From positions 310,001 to 374,000 of the forward strand of contig NZ_JAHBGD010000024.1 in assembly GCF_018390605.1 (NCBI RefSeq): a stretch of DNA of 64,000 nucleotides, read 5' to 3'. This DNA is from Ancylobacter defluvii (GTDB taxonomy: Bacteria > Pseudomonadota > Alphaproteobacteria > Rhizobiales > Xanthobacteraceae). The position numbers and the translations under genes are program-made. The notes beneath the pieces are model-generated. The model was not told the DNA's origin and did no database searches. It worked only from the letters and a program-made list of their open reading frames with translations. Below, in pieces: positions 35,237 through 44,376 of this stretch; the first letter of the stretch is position 1, and each line of letters starts with the position of its first letter.

Positions 35237-36694
35237 ATGTCTAGCGACGCCCGCTCCAACGACGCCTCCACCTTCCTCGTCGCGCTGAAGGCGATCGTCG
35301 GGGAGCGCTATGTCCTCACCGATGCCGTCGATACCGCGCTGTTCCTCACCGACCATCGCGGCCGTTACCACGGCAAGGCATTGGCGGTGGTACGGCCGGC
35401 CTCGACCGACGAGGTGGCGAAGCTGGTGAAGGCCTGTGCCGAGGCCGGCATCGCCATCGTGCCGCAGGGAGGCAATACCGGCCTGTGCGGCGGCGCCACC
35501 CCGCTGGAACCGCGTCCCACCGTGGTGCTGCGGCTCGACCGGATGAACCGCATCCGCGCCGTCTCGCCGGCGGAGGAGACCATCACGGTGGAGGCCGGCT
35601 GCATCCTCGCCGACATCCAGGGTGCGGCGGCGAAGGAAGGCTTGCTGTTCCCGCTCAGCCTCGGCGCCGAGGGCAGCTGCCAGATCGGCGGCAACATCTC
35701 CACCAATGCCGGCGGCATCGCCGTGCTGCGCTATGGCAACATGCGCCAGCTGGTGCTCGGGCTCGAAGTGGTGCTGGCCGACGGCACCGTGCTCGACGGG
35801 CTGCGCCGCCTGCGCAAGGACAATGCCGGCTACGACCTAAAGCAGCTGTTCATCGGCGCGGAAGGCACGCTCGGCGTCGTCACCGCCGCGACGCTGAAGC
35901 TGTTCCCGGCCATCCGCTCGCGCGCCATCACCATGATGCAGCTCGACAGCGTCGAGGACGCGCTGACCCTTTTCGCCCGCGCCCGCGCGGTGTTCGGCGA
36001 GCGCATCTCCAGCTTCGAGATCATCGGCTCGTCCTATATGGATTTCGTGCTGCGCTACGTGCCGGGCACGGTGATGCCCTTCGCGCAGAAATCGCCCTGG
36101 TATTTGCTGATCGAGGCCGGCGACTCGCAGCTCGACGCCCCGCTCGCCGCGGCGATGGAGGGCTTCCTCGCCGACGCCTTCGAGGCCGGGCTGATCAGCG
36201 ACGCCACCATCGCATCGAGCCTGGCGCAGGAAGAGGCGATCTGGAAGCTGCGCCATGGCGTCACCGGCGAGTTCAAGCTGGCCGGCAAGACCATGTCGCA
36301 CGACACCTCGGTGCCGGTGGCCGAGCAGCCGGCCTTCGTGACCCGCGTCGAGGAAGGCGTGCTCAAAGCCTATCCCGATGCGAATGTGATGATGGTCGGC
36401 CATATCGGCGACGGCAACATCCACGTCGTGGTGCTGTTCCCGCATGAACGCTTCGCCGGCTCGGAAGATTTCGAAGCCGCCTCCGACGCCATCGACGTCA
36501 TCATCGACGACGTGGCGATGGAGCTCGGCGGCTCGATCACCGCCGAGCACGGCGTGGGCACCACCTATCGCAAGCGTCTCGCCCGCACCAAGAACCCGGC
36601 CGAGCTGGTGGTGATGCGGCAGATCAAGGCGATGCTCGACCCGGAGAACCGGATGAATCCCGGCAAGCTTTTCCTCCCCGACACCGCCGCCTGA
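35237..36694 (+). CDS. FAD-linked D-2-hydroxyacid dehydrogenase (GlcD/D2HGDH-like)
   Basis: A 485-residue VAO-fold flavoprotein. The FAD site is VPQGGNTGLCGGATP and GSCQIGGNISTNAGG with GAEGTLGVVT; the C-terminal cap carries VGHIGDGNIHV and TAEHGVGTTYR, the metal/substrate motifs of D-2-hydroxyglutarate and D-lactate dehydrogenases. It lies 93 bp after the binding protein gene and 23 bp before an FMN enzyme acting on L-2-hydroxyacids, so both enantiomers could be handled. Electron acceptor and substrate are unknown. Confidence 0.91.
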   Translation: MSSDARSNDASTFLVALKAIVGERYVLTDAVDTALFLTDHRGRYHGKALAVVRPASTDEVAKLVKACAEAGIAIVPQGGNTGLCGGATPLEPRPTVVLRLDRMNRIRAVSPAEETITVEAGCILADIQGAAAKEGLLFPLSLGAEGSCQIGGNISTNAGGIAVLRYGNMRQLVLGLEVVLADGTVLDGLRRLRKDNAGYDLKQLFIGAEGTLGVVTAATLKLFPAIRSRAITMMQLDSVEDALTLFARARAVFGERISSFEIIGSSYMDFVLRYVPGTVMPFAQKSPWYLLIEAGDSQLDAPLAAAMEGFLADAFEAGLISDATIASSLAQEEAIWKLRHGVTGEFKLAGKTMSHDTSVPVAEQPAFVTRVEEGVLKAYPDANVMMVGHIGDGNIHVVVLFPHERFAGSEDFEAASDAIDVIIDDVAMELGGSITAEHGVGTTYRKRLARTKNPAELVVMRQIKAMLDPENRMNPGKLFLPDTAA

Positions 36695-36717
36695 CGCGGC
36701 CGGGCGAGGATCTCGGC

Positions 36718-37902
36718 ATGCTGTCCACCGCCCTCAATGTCGAGGATGTCCGCAAGCTGGCGCGGCGGCGCCTGCCGCGCGGCATCTTCGACTATATCGA
36801 CCGCGGCGCCGAGGACGAGGTCGGCCTCGGCCGGCTGCGGCGCGGCTTCGACGAACTCGTCTTCCACCCGCGCGTGCTGGTCGACGTCTCCCGCCGCGAC
36901 CTGTCGACCCGGCTGTTCGATCGCGTCCAGCCGCTCCCGCTCGTCATCGCCCCGACGGCGGCGGCCGGCCTCGTCTGGCACCAGGGCGAGATCGAGCTCG
37001 CCCGCGCCGCCGCCAAGGCCGGCATTCCCTTCACCATCGCCACCGGCTCGATGACCGAGATGGAGCGCATCGCCACCGAAGCCCGCGGCGAATTGTGGTT
37101 CCAGCTTTATATGTGGCACACGCGGGAGCTCTCCTACGCGCTGATCGACCGCGCCTGGGCCAACGGCATCGAGACGCTGGTGCTCACCGTCGACACCGTT
37201 GCCAACCCGATCCGCGAATACAACACCCGCAACGGCTATGAGGTGCCGATCCGCGCCAGCCTGCGGGGCGGCCTCGATATGCTCATGCATCCGCGCTGGG
37301 TGGTCGGCGTGCTGCTGCGCTACCTCCTCGACGAGGGCATCCCGACCTACCGGCATTATCCCGAGAGCTTCCGCTCCAGCATCACCCGCAGGGCGACCTG
37401 GGAGCAGGTACGCCTCACCGACGCCATGGGCTGGGACGACCTGAAGGAGCTGCGCCGCCGTTGGCGCGGCCGGCTGATTCTAAAGGGCGTACTGCGGGCC
37501 GACGACGCTTTGCGCGCGGTGGAGGCTGGCGTCGACGGCCTCGTGGTCTCCAGCCACGGCGCGCGCAACCTCGATGCCGCCGTGCCTCCGGTCCGCGCCC
37601 TGCCCGCCATCGTCGAGGCGGTACGCGGGCGCGCCGCAGTGCTCGCCGACAGCGGCGTGCGGCGCGGTGCCGATGTGCTCAAGCTCCTGGCGCTGGGCGC
37701 CGACGCCGTGCTCATCGGCCGCGCCCCGCTCTATGGCACCGCCGCCGGCGGCGAGGCCGGCGCCAGCCATGTGCTGCAGCTGCTGCGGCAGGAAATGGAG
37801 GCGGTGATGGGATTTCTCGGTTGCGCCAGCCTCAAGGAACTCGATACCTCCTTCGTCTCGCACGAGGACGACCGGCCGGATCACCCCCTCGCGGGACATT
37901 GA
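36718..37902 (+). CDS. FMN-dependent L-2-hydroxyacid dehydrogenase (LldD/mandelate dehydrogenase type)
   Basis: A 394-residue alpha-hydroxyacid dehydrogenase. K256 (LILKGVL) binds FMN and H280 with R283 (SSHGARNLD) act in catalysis. The usual SNHGGRQLD reads SSHGARNLD, a modest change at the active-site loop. PTAAAGLVWHQGE and YMWHTRE are typical of the family. It is 23 bp after the D-type enzyme and 4 bp before the PuuB-like gene. Confidence 0.9.
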   Translation: MLSTALNVEDVRKLARRRLPRGIFDYIDRGAEDEVGLGRLRRGFDELVFHPRVLVDVSRRDLSTRLFDRVQPLPLVIAPTAAAGLVWHQGEIELARAAAKAGIPFTIATGSMTEMERIATEARGELWFQLYMWHTRELSYALIDRAWANGIETLVLTVDTVANPIREYNTRNGYEVPIRASLRGGLDMLMHPRWVVGVLLRYLLDEGIPTYRHYPESFRSSITRRATWEQVRLTDAMGWDDLKELRRRWRGRLILKGVLRADDALRAVEAGVDGLVVSSHGARNLDAAVPPVRALPAIVEAVRGRAAVLADSGVRRGADVLKLLALGADAVLIGRAPLYGTAAGGEAGASHVLQLLRQEMEAVMGFLGCASLKELDTSFVSHEDDRPDHPLAGH

Positions 37903-37906
37903 CATC

Positions 37907-39217
37907 ATGAGCACCCCCACCTCCCCGAAGCTTCTGCCCCCGAAGCCCCTGCCCCCGAACGTCTACCAGCTCGACGCCCCGCCGGCGCCGGATACCCCGC
38001 CGCTCGACGGCTCGCGCCGCGCTTCGGTGGCGATCATCGGCGGCGGCATCGTCGGGCTGACCACCGCCCTGCATCTCGCCGAGGCCGGCACCGACGTGGT
38101 GGTGCTGGAGGCCAACCAGCCGGGCTGGGGGGCCTCAGGCAATAATGGCGGCCAGCTCAATCCCGGCCTCAAATTCGATCCCGACGTCATCGAGGAGACC
38201 TGGGGTCCCGAACTCGGCCGGCGCATGGTGAGTTTCGCCTGGGACACACCGACCCGCGCCCTCGAACTGATCGCCCGGCTCGGCATCGCCTGCGACGCCC
38301 ATCATGGCGGCACACTGCGCGCTGCCCGCAGCGCTCGGGCGCGCGAGGCGGTGGAGACGACCGCCCGCCAGTGCATAGCGCGCGGCATGCCGGTCGACTG
38401 GCTCGACCGCGCGGAGACCGCCGCCGCCGTCGGCTCTCCGGCCTATCACGGCGCCATGCTGGACCGGCGCGGCGGCAACCTCAATCCGCTCGCCTATTCG
38501 CGCGGCCTCGCCCGCGCCGCGCTCGCTGCCGGTGCCCGCGTCCATGGCGGCACCCCCGCCACCGCGCTGCGCCGCACCGCTGCCGGCTGGTCGGTCGAAA
38601 CCCCGGCCGGCACCATCGAAGCCGAGAAGATCCTCATCGCCACCAACGGCTTCACCGGCGATTTGTGGAAGGGCCTGCGCCAGACCATCGTGCCGGTCTA
38701 CAGCGCCATCGCCGCCACCGAGCCCCTGAGCGCGGCCCAGCGGGCCGGCATCACGCCCGGCCGTCCCTCGGTCTACGAAAGCGGCCGCATCACCGTCTAT
38801 TACCGCATCGACGCGCAGGGCCGCCTGCTGATGGGTGGGCGCGGCCCGATGCAGCCCATCGCGACGCCCGATCCCATCGCCTATCTCACCGACTACGCGG
38901 TCGAACTCTGGCCGCAGTTGCAGGGCGTGCGCTGGACCCATGGCTGGAACAGCCAGCTCGCCATGACCAAGGACCACTGGCCGCACATCCACGAGCCGTC
39001 GCCAGACGCGCTGATCTATCTCGGCTGCAACGGCCGCGGCGTCGCGCTCGGCACCGCGCTCGCCGCGCAGTTGGCCGGCCGGCTGCTGCACGGCGCGAGC
39101 TTCCAGCTCGATCTGCCGATCGTGCAGCCGAAGCCGATCGCCTTCCACGCCTTCTGGCCGCTCGGCGTGCGTGCCGCCGTGCTGCACGGCCGCCTCATGG
39201 ACCGCCTCGGCCTCTAG
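37907..39217 (+). CDS. FAD-dependent amine/amino-acid oxidase (PuuB-like)
   Basis: A 436-residue DAO-family flavoprotein. The FAD motif is AIIGGGIVGLTTALHLAEAG at about residues 43-62, followed by GASGNNGGQLNPG and the C-terminal GCNGRGVALGTALA. It resembles gamma-glutamylputrescine oxidase and other secondary amine oxidases. The N-terminal 35 residues are proline-rich (LLPPKPLPPN) and encoded by a 15-bp tandem repeat. It ends the ABC-dehydrogenase operon, 15 bp from the convergent regulator. Confidence 0.88.
   Translation: MSTPTSPKLLPPKPLPPNVYQLDAPPAPDTPPLDGSRRASVAIIGGGIVGLTTALHLAEAGTDVVVLEANQPGWGASGNNGGQLNPGLKFDPDVIEETWGPELGRRMVSFAWDTPTRALELIARLGIACDAHHGGTLRAARSARAREAVETTARQCIARGMPVDWLDRAETAAAVGSPAYHGAMLDRRGGNLNPLAYSRGLARAALAAGARVHGGTPATALRRTAAGWSVETPAGTIEAEKILIATNGFTGDLWKGLRQTIVPVYSAIAATEPLSAAQRAGITPGRPSVYESGRITVYYRIDAQGRLLMGGRGPMQPIATPDPIAYLTDYAVELWPQLQGVRWTHGWNSQLAMTKDHWPHIHEPSPDALIYLGCNGRGVALGTALAAQLAGRLLHGASFQLDLPIVQPKPIAFHAFWPLGVRAAVLHGRLMDRLGL
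37923..37960. repeat. 15-bp period tandem repeat in the PuuB-like gene start
   Basis: CCCCGAAG recurs at 37923, 37938 and (as CCCCGAAC) 37953, giving two and a half 15-bp units that encode a Pro-rich PK-LLP/PK-PLP stretch. The same 15-bp period appears at 2511-2537 and 9835-9864. Confidence 0.55.
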
Positions 39218-39231
39218 CCCCTGGCGAGCCC

Positions 39232-39783
39232 TCAGAAGGTCGGCGGCGTGCAGGCGCTGACGACCTCGCACGGCACCGGCCCGACGCAGCGGAAGCGATG
39301 CGGCCGCCGGCTCTCGAAATAATAGGCGTCGCCCGGCCCGAGCAGCCGCCGCTCGCCATCCACCGTCACCTCCAGCCGACCCGAGAGGATGATGCCGCCC
39401 TCCTCGCCATCATGCACCAGCGGGATGATTCCGGTATCAGCACCGGGCTGGTAGCACTCCTTGAGAATCTGCAGCGCCCGCCCGAAGGCGCTCTCGCCCA
39501 CCTGGCGATAGGAGACCGCGCCCTTGCCGATCTCGGTCAGCTCGTCCTCGCGGTAGAACGCCTTCTTCGGCAGCGTCGGCGCCAGCCCGAAAAAGTCCGC
39601 CATGCTGATCGGGATGCCGTCGAGGATGCGCTTCAGCGCGCCCACCGACGGGTTGCTGGTGTTGGATTCGATCAGCGAGATCGTCGAATTGGTCACGCCG
39701 GCGCGGCGGGCGAGCTCCCGCTGCGACAGCTTGTGCAGCTGGCGGACATAGCGGAGCCGCCCCCCGAGATCCTCCTCGACCAT
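39232..39783 (-). CDS. Second XRE-cupin transcriptional regulator (PuuR-like)
   Basis: A 183-residue XRE-cupin protein. The helix-turn-helix covers residues 7-62 (LSQRELARRAGVTNSTISLIE in two parts: LSQRELARRAG, NSTISLIESN); the cupin is at 110-178 (VHDGEEGGIILSGRLEV, RRPHRFRC). This is the PuuR architecture. It is divergent from the omega-aminotransferase gene (141 bp apart) and convergent with the PuuB-like gene, so it likely regulates amine catabolism. The half-site TTCTGAAAA of the first regulator is not present here, so the two should have different operators. Confidence 0.9.
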   Translation of the reverse strand: MVEEDLGGRLRYVRQLHKLSQRELARRAGVTNSTISLIESNTSNPSVGALKRILDGIPISMADFFGLAPTLPKKAFYREDELTEIGKGAVSYRQVGESAFGRALQILKECYQPGADTGIIPLVHDGEEGGIILSGRLEVTVDGERRLLGPGDAYYFESRRPHRFRCVGPVPCEVVSACTPPTF

Positions 39784-39924
39784 CCGCCTGTTTCACCCGT
39801 TGCAAATATCGAAAACTATCAGCCTTCATGCCTTATATAACAGCGTGTTAATCCACACCAGAAAAGGACTTGTCCCGCGCTGCCCATCGTGGCCAAGGTC
39901 GGCCTCCGCAAGAGGAGACCCGCC

Positions 39925-41247
39925 GTGAACGCCCGCGCCAATACCCCTTCCCTCGAAGCCTTCTGGATGCCGTTCACCGCCAACCGGCAGTTCAAGGCGG
40001 CGCCGCGCCTGCTGGCGGCGGCCCAGGGCATGTACTACACGAGCGACGACGGTCGCCGCGTGCTCGACGGCACCGCCGGCCTGTGGTGCGTCAATGCCGG
40101 CCATGGCCGCCGGCAGATCACCGAGGCGGTCGAGCGCCAGCTCTCCACCCTCGACTTCGCGCCCACCTTCCAGATGGGCCATCCCATCGCCTTCGATTTC
40201 GCCGAGCGCCTCGCCGCCATCGCGCCGGGCGGGCTCGACCGTGTCTTCTTCACCAATTCCGGTTCGGAATCGGTCGATACCGCGCTGAAGATCGCCATCG
40301 CCTATCAGCGTGCCATCGGCCAGGGCACCCGCACCCGCGTCATCGGCCGCGAGCGCGGCTATCACGGCGTCGGCTTCGGCGGTATCACCGTCGGCGGCCT
40401 GGTCAATAATCGCCGCGTCTTCCCGCTGCTGCCCGGCGCCGACCATCTGCGCCACACCCATGATCCGGCGCGCAACGCCTTCACCAAGGGTGGCCTGCCG
40501 GCGCACGGGGCCGAACTCGCCGACGACCTCGAGCGCCTCGTCGCGCTGCACGGCGCCGAGACCATCGCCGCGGTGATCGTCGAGCCGATGGCCGGCTCCA
40601 CCGGCGTGCTGCTGCCGCCCCAGGGCTATCTGCAGCGGCTGCGCGAAATCGCCACCCGCCACGGCATCCTGTTGATCTTCGACGAGGTCATCACCGGCTT
40701 CGGCCGCCTCGGCGCCCCCTTCGCCACCGATTATTTCGGCGTGACGCCGGATCTCGTGACCACCGCCAAGGGCATCACCAACGGCACCATCCCGATGGGC
40801 GCCGTCTTCGCCAGCCGCAAGGTGCATGATGGGCTGATGACCGGCCCGGAGGCCGCCATCGAGCTGTTCCACGGCTACACCTATTCCGGCCATCCGGTCG
40901 CCTGCGCCGCCGGCCTCGCCACGCTGGACATCTATGCCGAGGAAGGCCTGCTCACCCGCGCAGCGGAGCTCGCCCCGCATTGGGAGGCGGCGATGCATTC
41001 CCTGCGTGACCTGCCCAATGTCGTCGACATCCGCACCATCGGCCTCGTCGCCGGCATCGAGCTCTCCTCGCGCGAGGGCGCGCCCGGCGCCCGCGCCTAT
41101 GACGTCTTCGTCGATTGCTTCAACAAGGGCCTGCTGGTCCGCGTCACCGGCGACATCATCGCGCTGTCGCCGCCGCTGATCGCCGAGACGCAGCACATCG
41201 ACGACCTCGCCGCGATGCTGGGCGATGCGCTCAAGCGCGCCGCCTGA
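39925..41247 (+). CDS. Omega-amino acid:pyruvate aminotransferase (class III)
   Basis: A 440-residue PLP enzyme. The lysine is K282 (TTAKGITNG) and D253 (IFDEVITGFGR) the ring-nitrogen contact. The N-terminal half (LEAFWMPFTANRQF, GTAGLWCVNAGH, NSGSESVDTALK) follows beta-alanine:pyruvate transaminase closely. GTG at 39925 behind AGAGGAG was chosen; the frame opens 12 codons upstream. It probably moves the amino group of beta-alanine, GABA or a polyamine-derived amine to pyruvate, completing the amine pathway. Confidence 0.93.
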   Translation: MNARANTPSLEAFWMPFTANRQFKAAPRLLAAAQGMYYTSDDGRRVLDGTAGLWCVNAGHGRRQITEAVERQLSTLDFAPTFQMGHPIAFDFAERLAAIAPGGLDRVFFTNSGSESVDTALKIAIAYQRAIGQGTRTRVIGRERGYHGVGFGGITVGGLVNNRRVFPLLPGADHLRHTHDPARNAFTKGGLPAHGAELADDLERLVALHGAETIAAVIVEPMAGSTGVLLPPQGYLQRLREIATRHGILLIFDEVITGFGRLGAPFATDYFGVTPDLVTTAKGITNGTIPMGAVFASRKVHDGLMTGPEAAIELFHGYTYSGHPVACAAGLATLDIYAEEGLLTRAAELAPHWEAAMHSLRDLPNVVDIRTIGLVAGIELSSREGAPGARAYDVFVDCFNKGLLVRVTGDIIALSPPLIAETQHIDDLAAMLGDALKRAA

Positions 41248-41271
41248 TCCTGACCTCCGGCCCGCATCCGC

Positions 41272-44200
41272 TCATTCGGCGGGTGCGGGCTGCGCCGTCG
41301 CCGGCGGCGCGGTGGTAAAGCACCGCTGCAAGCGGGCCAGATAAATATAGACCACCGGCGTCGTGTAGAGCGTCAGCACCTGGCTGAGCGCCAGCCCGCC
41401 GACCATGGCGTAGCCCAGCGGCTGGCGCAGCTCCGAGCCGGTGCCATGGCCGAGCATCAGCGGCACGCCGGCCAGCAGCGCCGCCAGAGTCGTCATCAGG
41501 ATCGGCCGGAACCGCAGCCGGCACGCCTCGGCAATGGCCTCCTCCGGCGCCATCCCCCGCTCGCGCTCGGCGGCGATGGCGAAGTCGACCAGCATGATGC
41601 CGTTCTTCTTCACGATGCCGATCAGCAGGATGATGCCGATGATGCCGATCACCGACAGGTCGAAGCCGCCGGCCCATAACGCCAGCAGCGCGCCGATGCC
41701 GGCCGAAGGTAGCGTCGAGAGAATAGTCAGCGGGTGGATGTAGCTCTCATAGAGCACGCCGAGGATCACATAGACCGCGAACAGGGCCGCCGCGATCAGC
41801 GCCGGTTCGCTGGCCAGCGCGCTCTGGAACACCTGCGCGCTACCCTGGAAGCTGCCGGTAATCGTCGCGGGCGCGCCGAGCTCGGCAGAGGCGGTGTTGA
41901 TCGCCTGCACCGCCTCGCCGAGCGACACCCCCGGCTTGAGGTTGAAGGAGAGCGTCACCGCCGGGAACTGCGCCTGGTGCGATACGGACAACGACCCCAC
42001 CGCCTTGGCGTCTATGCTCACGAAGGTGGAGAGCGGGATCGCCTGCCCGGTGGTCGGCGACTTCACATAGATCTGGTCCAGCGTGCCGATATGCCTTTGC
42101 AGTTCCGGCGTCGCCTCGATGATCACCGAGTAGGAATCCAGCTGGGTGAAGTATTGCGTCGCCTGCCGCTGGCCGAAGGCGTCGTTCAGCGTCGCATCGA
42201 TCAGCGCCGGCTGGATGCCGAAGCGGGCGGCGCGGTCGCGGTCGATGCTGATCTTGAGCTGTGGCGCATTGCCCTGCTGGTCGCTGGTGACGTCGGTGAG
42301 TTCAGGCAGCTGGCGCAGCTTGGCGAGCAGCTTCGGCGCCCAGCCATTCAGCTCGTCGAGATCGACGTCGGTGAGGGTGTATTGATACTGCGCGCGCGAA
42401 ATGCGCCCACCCACCGTGATGTCCTGCGAGGGTTGCAGGAACACATTGGCCCCCGACACCTGCGTCAGCTTCGGCCGCAGCCGGTCGATCACCTGGCGGG
42501 CATTGGCGTCGCGCTCCTCGCGCGGCTTCAGCGCGATGAAGAAACGGCCGGTATTGGTGGTGTTGGCGCCGCCGGCGCCGAGCAGCGAGCCGAAGGCCGC
42601 CACCGCCGGGTCCTTGGCGATCACCGCCCCGAGCGCGATCTGGAGCCGCTTCATCTCGTCGGGCGAGACGTCCTGCGCCGCCTCCGACAGGCCGGTGATG
42701 ACGCCGATGTCCTGCGTCGGGAAAAAGCCCTTCGGCACCACGACGAACAGCCAGCCGGTCAGCGCGATGGTGGCGAAGAACACCATCAGCGTCGCGAAGC
42801 GGAAGCGCAGCGCGATGGCCAGCGTGCGCTCGTAGAAGGCAAGAATGCCGTCGAAGCCGGCCTCGATCAGCCGGTAGAGCCGCCCATGCTCGTGCGAAGG
42901 GGCCTTCAGGAACCGCGAGCACAGCATCGGGGTCAGCGTCAGCGACACCAGCGCCGAGACCGCGATGGCGGCGGTGACGGTCAGCGCGAATTCGCGGAAC
43001 AGCCGGCCGACGATGCCGCCCATCAGCAGCAGCGGGATGAACACCGCCACCAGCGAGATGCTGATCGACAGCACGGTGAAGCCGATCTCGCGCGCGCCCT
43101 TCATCGCCGCGATGAAGGCGGGCTCGCCCTCCTCCATGTGGCGGACGATGTTCTCCACCACCACGATGGCGTCGTCGACCACGAAGCCGACCGCGATGGT
43201 GAGTGCCATGAGCGACAGATTGTCGAGGCTGAAGTCGAGTACGTACATCACCGCCGCCGAGCCGGCCAGCGAGATCGGCACCACCACCGCCGGGATCAGC
43301 GTGGCGCGGATGTTGCGCAGGAACAGCAGGATCACCATCACCACCAGCGCGATGGTGATGCCGAGGGTGAACTGCACGTCCTCCACCGAGGCGCGGATGG
43401 TGGTGGTGCGGTCGACGATGGTGTCGATGCTGATGCCGGCGGGAATGATGCCGTCGAGCTTCGGCAGCGTCGCCTTGATGGCGTCGACGGTCTCGATGAC
43501 ATTGGCGCCCGGCTGCTTGAAGATCAGCAGCACCACCGCCCGCTTGTCGGTGCTCCAGGCCGCGACATTGACGTTCTCCGGCCCCTCCACCGCATGGCCG
43601 ACATCGCGCACCCTTATCGGCGCGCCGTTGCGATAGGCGAGGATGACGTCGTCATAATCGGCCGGCTTCACGATCTGGTCGTTGGCGGCGATGGTGAAGC
43701 TGCGCACCGCGTTGTTGATGGTGCCCTTCGCCGCCAGCGCGGTGGAATCGGCGAGCGTTCCGCGCACATCCTCGAAAGTCAGGCCGTTGGCGGCGAGCCG
43801 GGCGGGATCGAGCTGCACCCGCACCGCCGGCTTCTGCTCGCCGCCGATGATCACCTGCGCCACGCCCTGCACCTGTGACAGCCGCTGGGCCAGCACATTG
43901 TCGGCGAAATCGTCCACCGCCGTCATCGGCATCGTGTCCGAGCGGGCGGCAAGGATCATGATCGGCGAGTCCGCGGGATTGACCTTGCGGTAGCTCGGCG
44001 GCGAGGAGAGGTCGTCCGGCAGCTGGCGCTGCGCCGCGGTGATCGCCGCCTGCACGTCCTGCGCCGCCGCATCGATGTTGCGGGAGAGGTCGAACTGCAA
44101 CGTGATCGAGGTCGAGCCCAGCGTCGAGGTCGAGGTCATCTGGTCGAGGCCGGCGATCTGGCCGAAGCGCCGCTCCAGCGGCGCGGCAACCGCCGAGGCC

Positions 44201-44376
44201 ATGGTATCGGGGCTGGCGCCGGGCAGGCTGGCCGAGACCTGCACCGTGGGAAAATCCACCTGCGGCAGCGGCGCCACCGGCAACAGCGGATAGGCGACGA
44301 CGCCCAGCACCGCGAGTGCCGCCATCATCAGCGAGGTGGCGATCGGGCGTTGGATGAAGGGGGCGGAGAGGTTCAC
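41272..44376 (-). CDS. RND efflux pump inner membrane transporter (MdtB/MdtC-like)
   Basis: A 1034-residue HAE1-type RND transporter. MNLSAPFIQRPIATSLMMAA is the usual start; the proton-relay helix reads VGFVVDDAIVVVENIVRHM with the two aspartates. Two large periplasmic loops and 12 hydrophobic segments fit the family. The sequence is closer to MdtB/C-type than AcrB-type transporters. It overlaps the adaptor gene by 4 bp. Only one RND gene is present, so the pump should be a homotrimer, and no outer membrane factor is near. Confidence 0.94.
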   Translation of the reverse strand: MNLSAPFIQRPIATSLMMAALAVLGVVAYPLLPVAPLPQVDFPTVQVSASLPGASPDTMASAVAAPLERRFGQIAGLDQMTSTSTLGSTSITLQFDLSRNIDAAAQDVQAAITAAQRQLPDDLSSPPSYRKVNPADSPIMILAARSDTMPMTAVDDFADNVLAQRLSQVQGVAQVIIGGEQKPAVRVQLDPARLAANGLTFEDVRGTLADSTALAAKGTINNAVRSFTIAANDQIVKPADYDDVILAYRNGAPIRVRDVGHAVEGPENVNVAAWSTDKRAVVLLIFKQPGANVIETVDAIKATLPKLDGIIPAGISIDTIVDRTTTIRASVEDVQFTLGITIALVVMVILLFLRNIRATLIPAVVVPISLAGSAAVMYVLDFSLDNLSLMALTIAVGFVVDDAIVVVENIVRHMEEGEPAFIAAMKGAREIGFTVLSISISLVAVFIPLLLMGGIVGRLFREFALTVTAAIAVSALVSLTLTPMLCSRFLKAPSHEHGRLYRLIEAGFDGILAFYERTLAIALRFRFATLMVFFATIALTGWLFVVVPKGFFPTQDIGVITGLSEAAQDVSPDEMKRLQIALGAVIAKDPAVAAFGSLLGAGGANTTNTGRFFIALKPREERDANARQVIDRLRPKLTQVSGANVFLQPSQDITVGGRISRAQYQYTLTDVDLDELNGWAPKLLAKLRQLPELTDVTSDQQGNAPQLKISIDRDRAARFGIQPALIDATLNDAFGQRQATQYFTQLDSYSVIIEATPELQRHIGTLDQIYVKSPTTGQAIPLSTFVSIDAKAVGSLSVSHQAQFPAVTLSFNLKPGVSLGEAVQAINTASAELGAPATITGSFQGSAQVFQSALASEPALIAAALFAVYVILGVLYESYIHPLTILSTLPSAGIGALLALWAGGFDLSVIGIIGIILLIGIVKKNGIMLVDFAIAAERERGMAPEEAIAEACRLRFRPILMTTLAALLAGVPLMLGHGTGSELRQPLGYAMVGGLALSQVLTLYTTPVVYIYLARLQRCFTTAPPATAQPAPAE

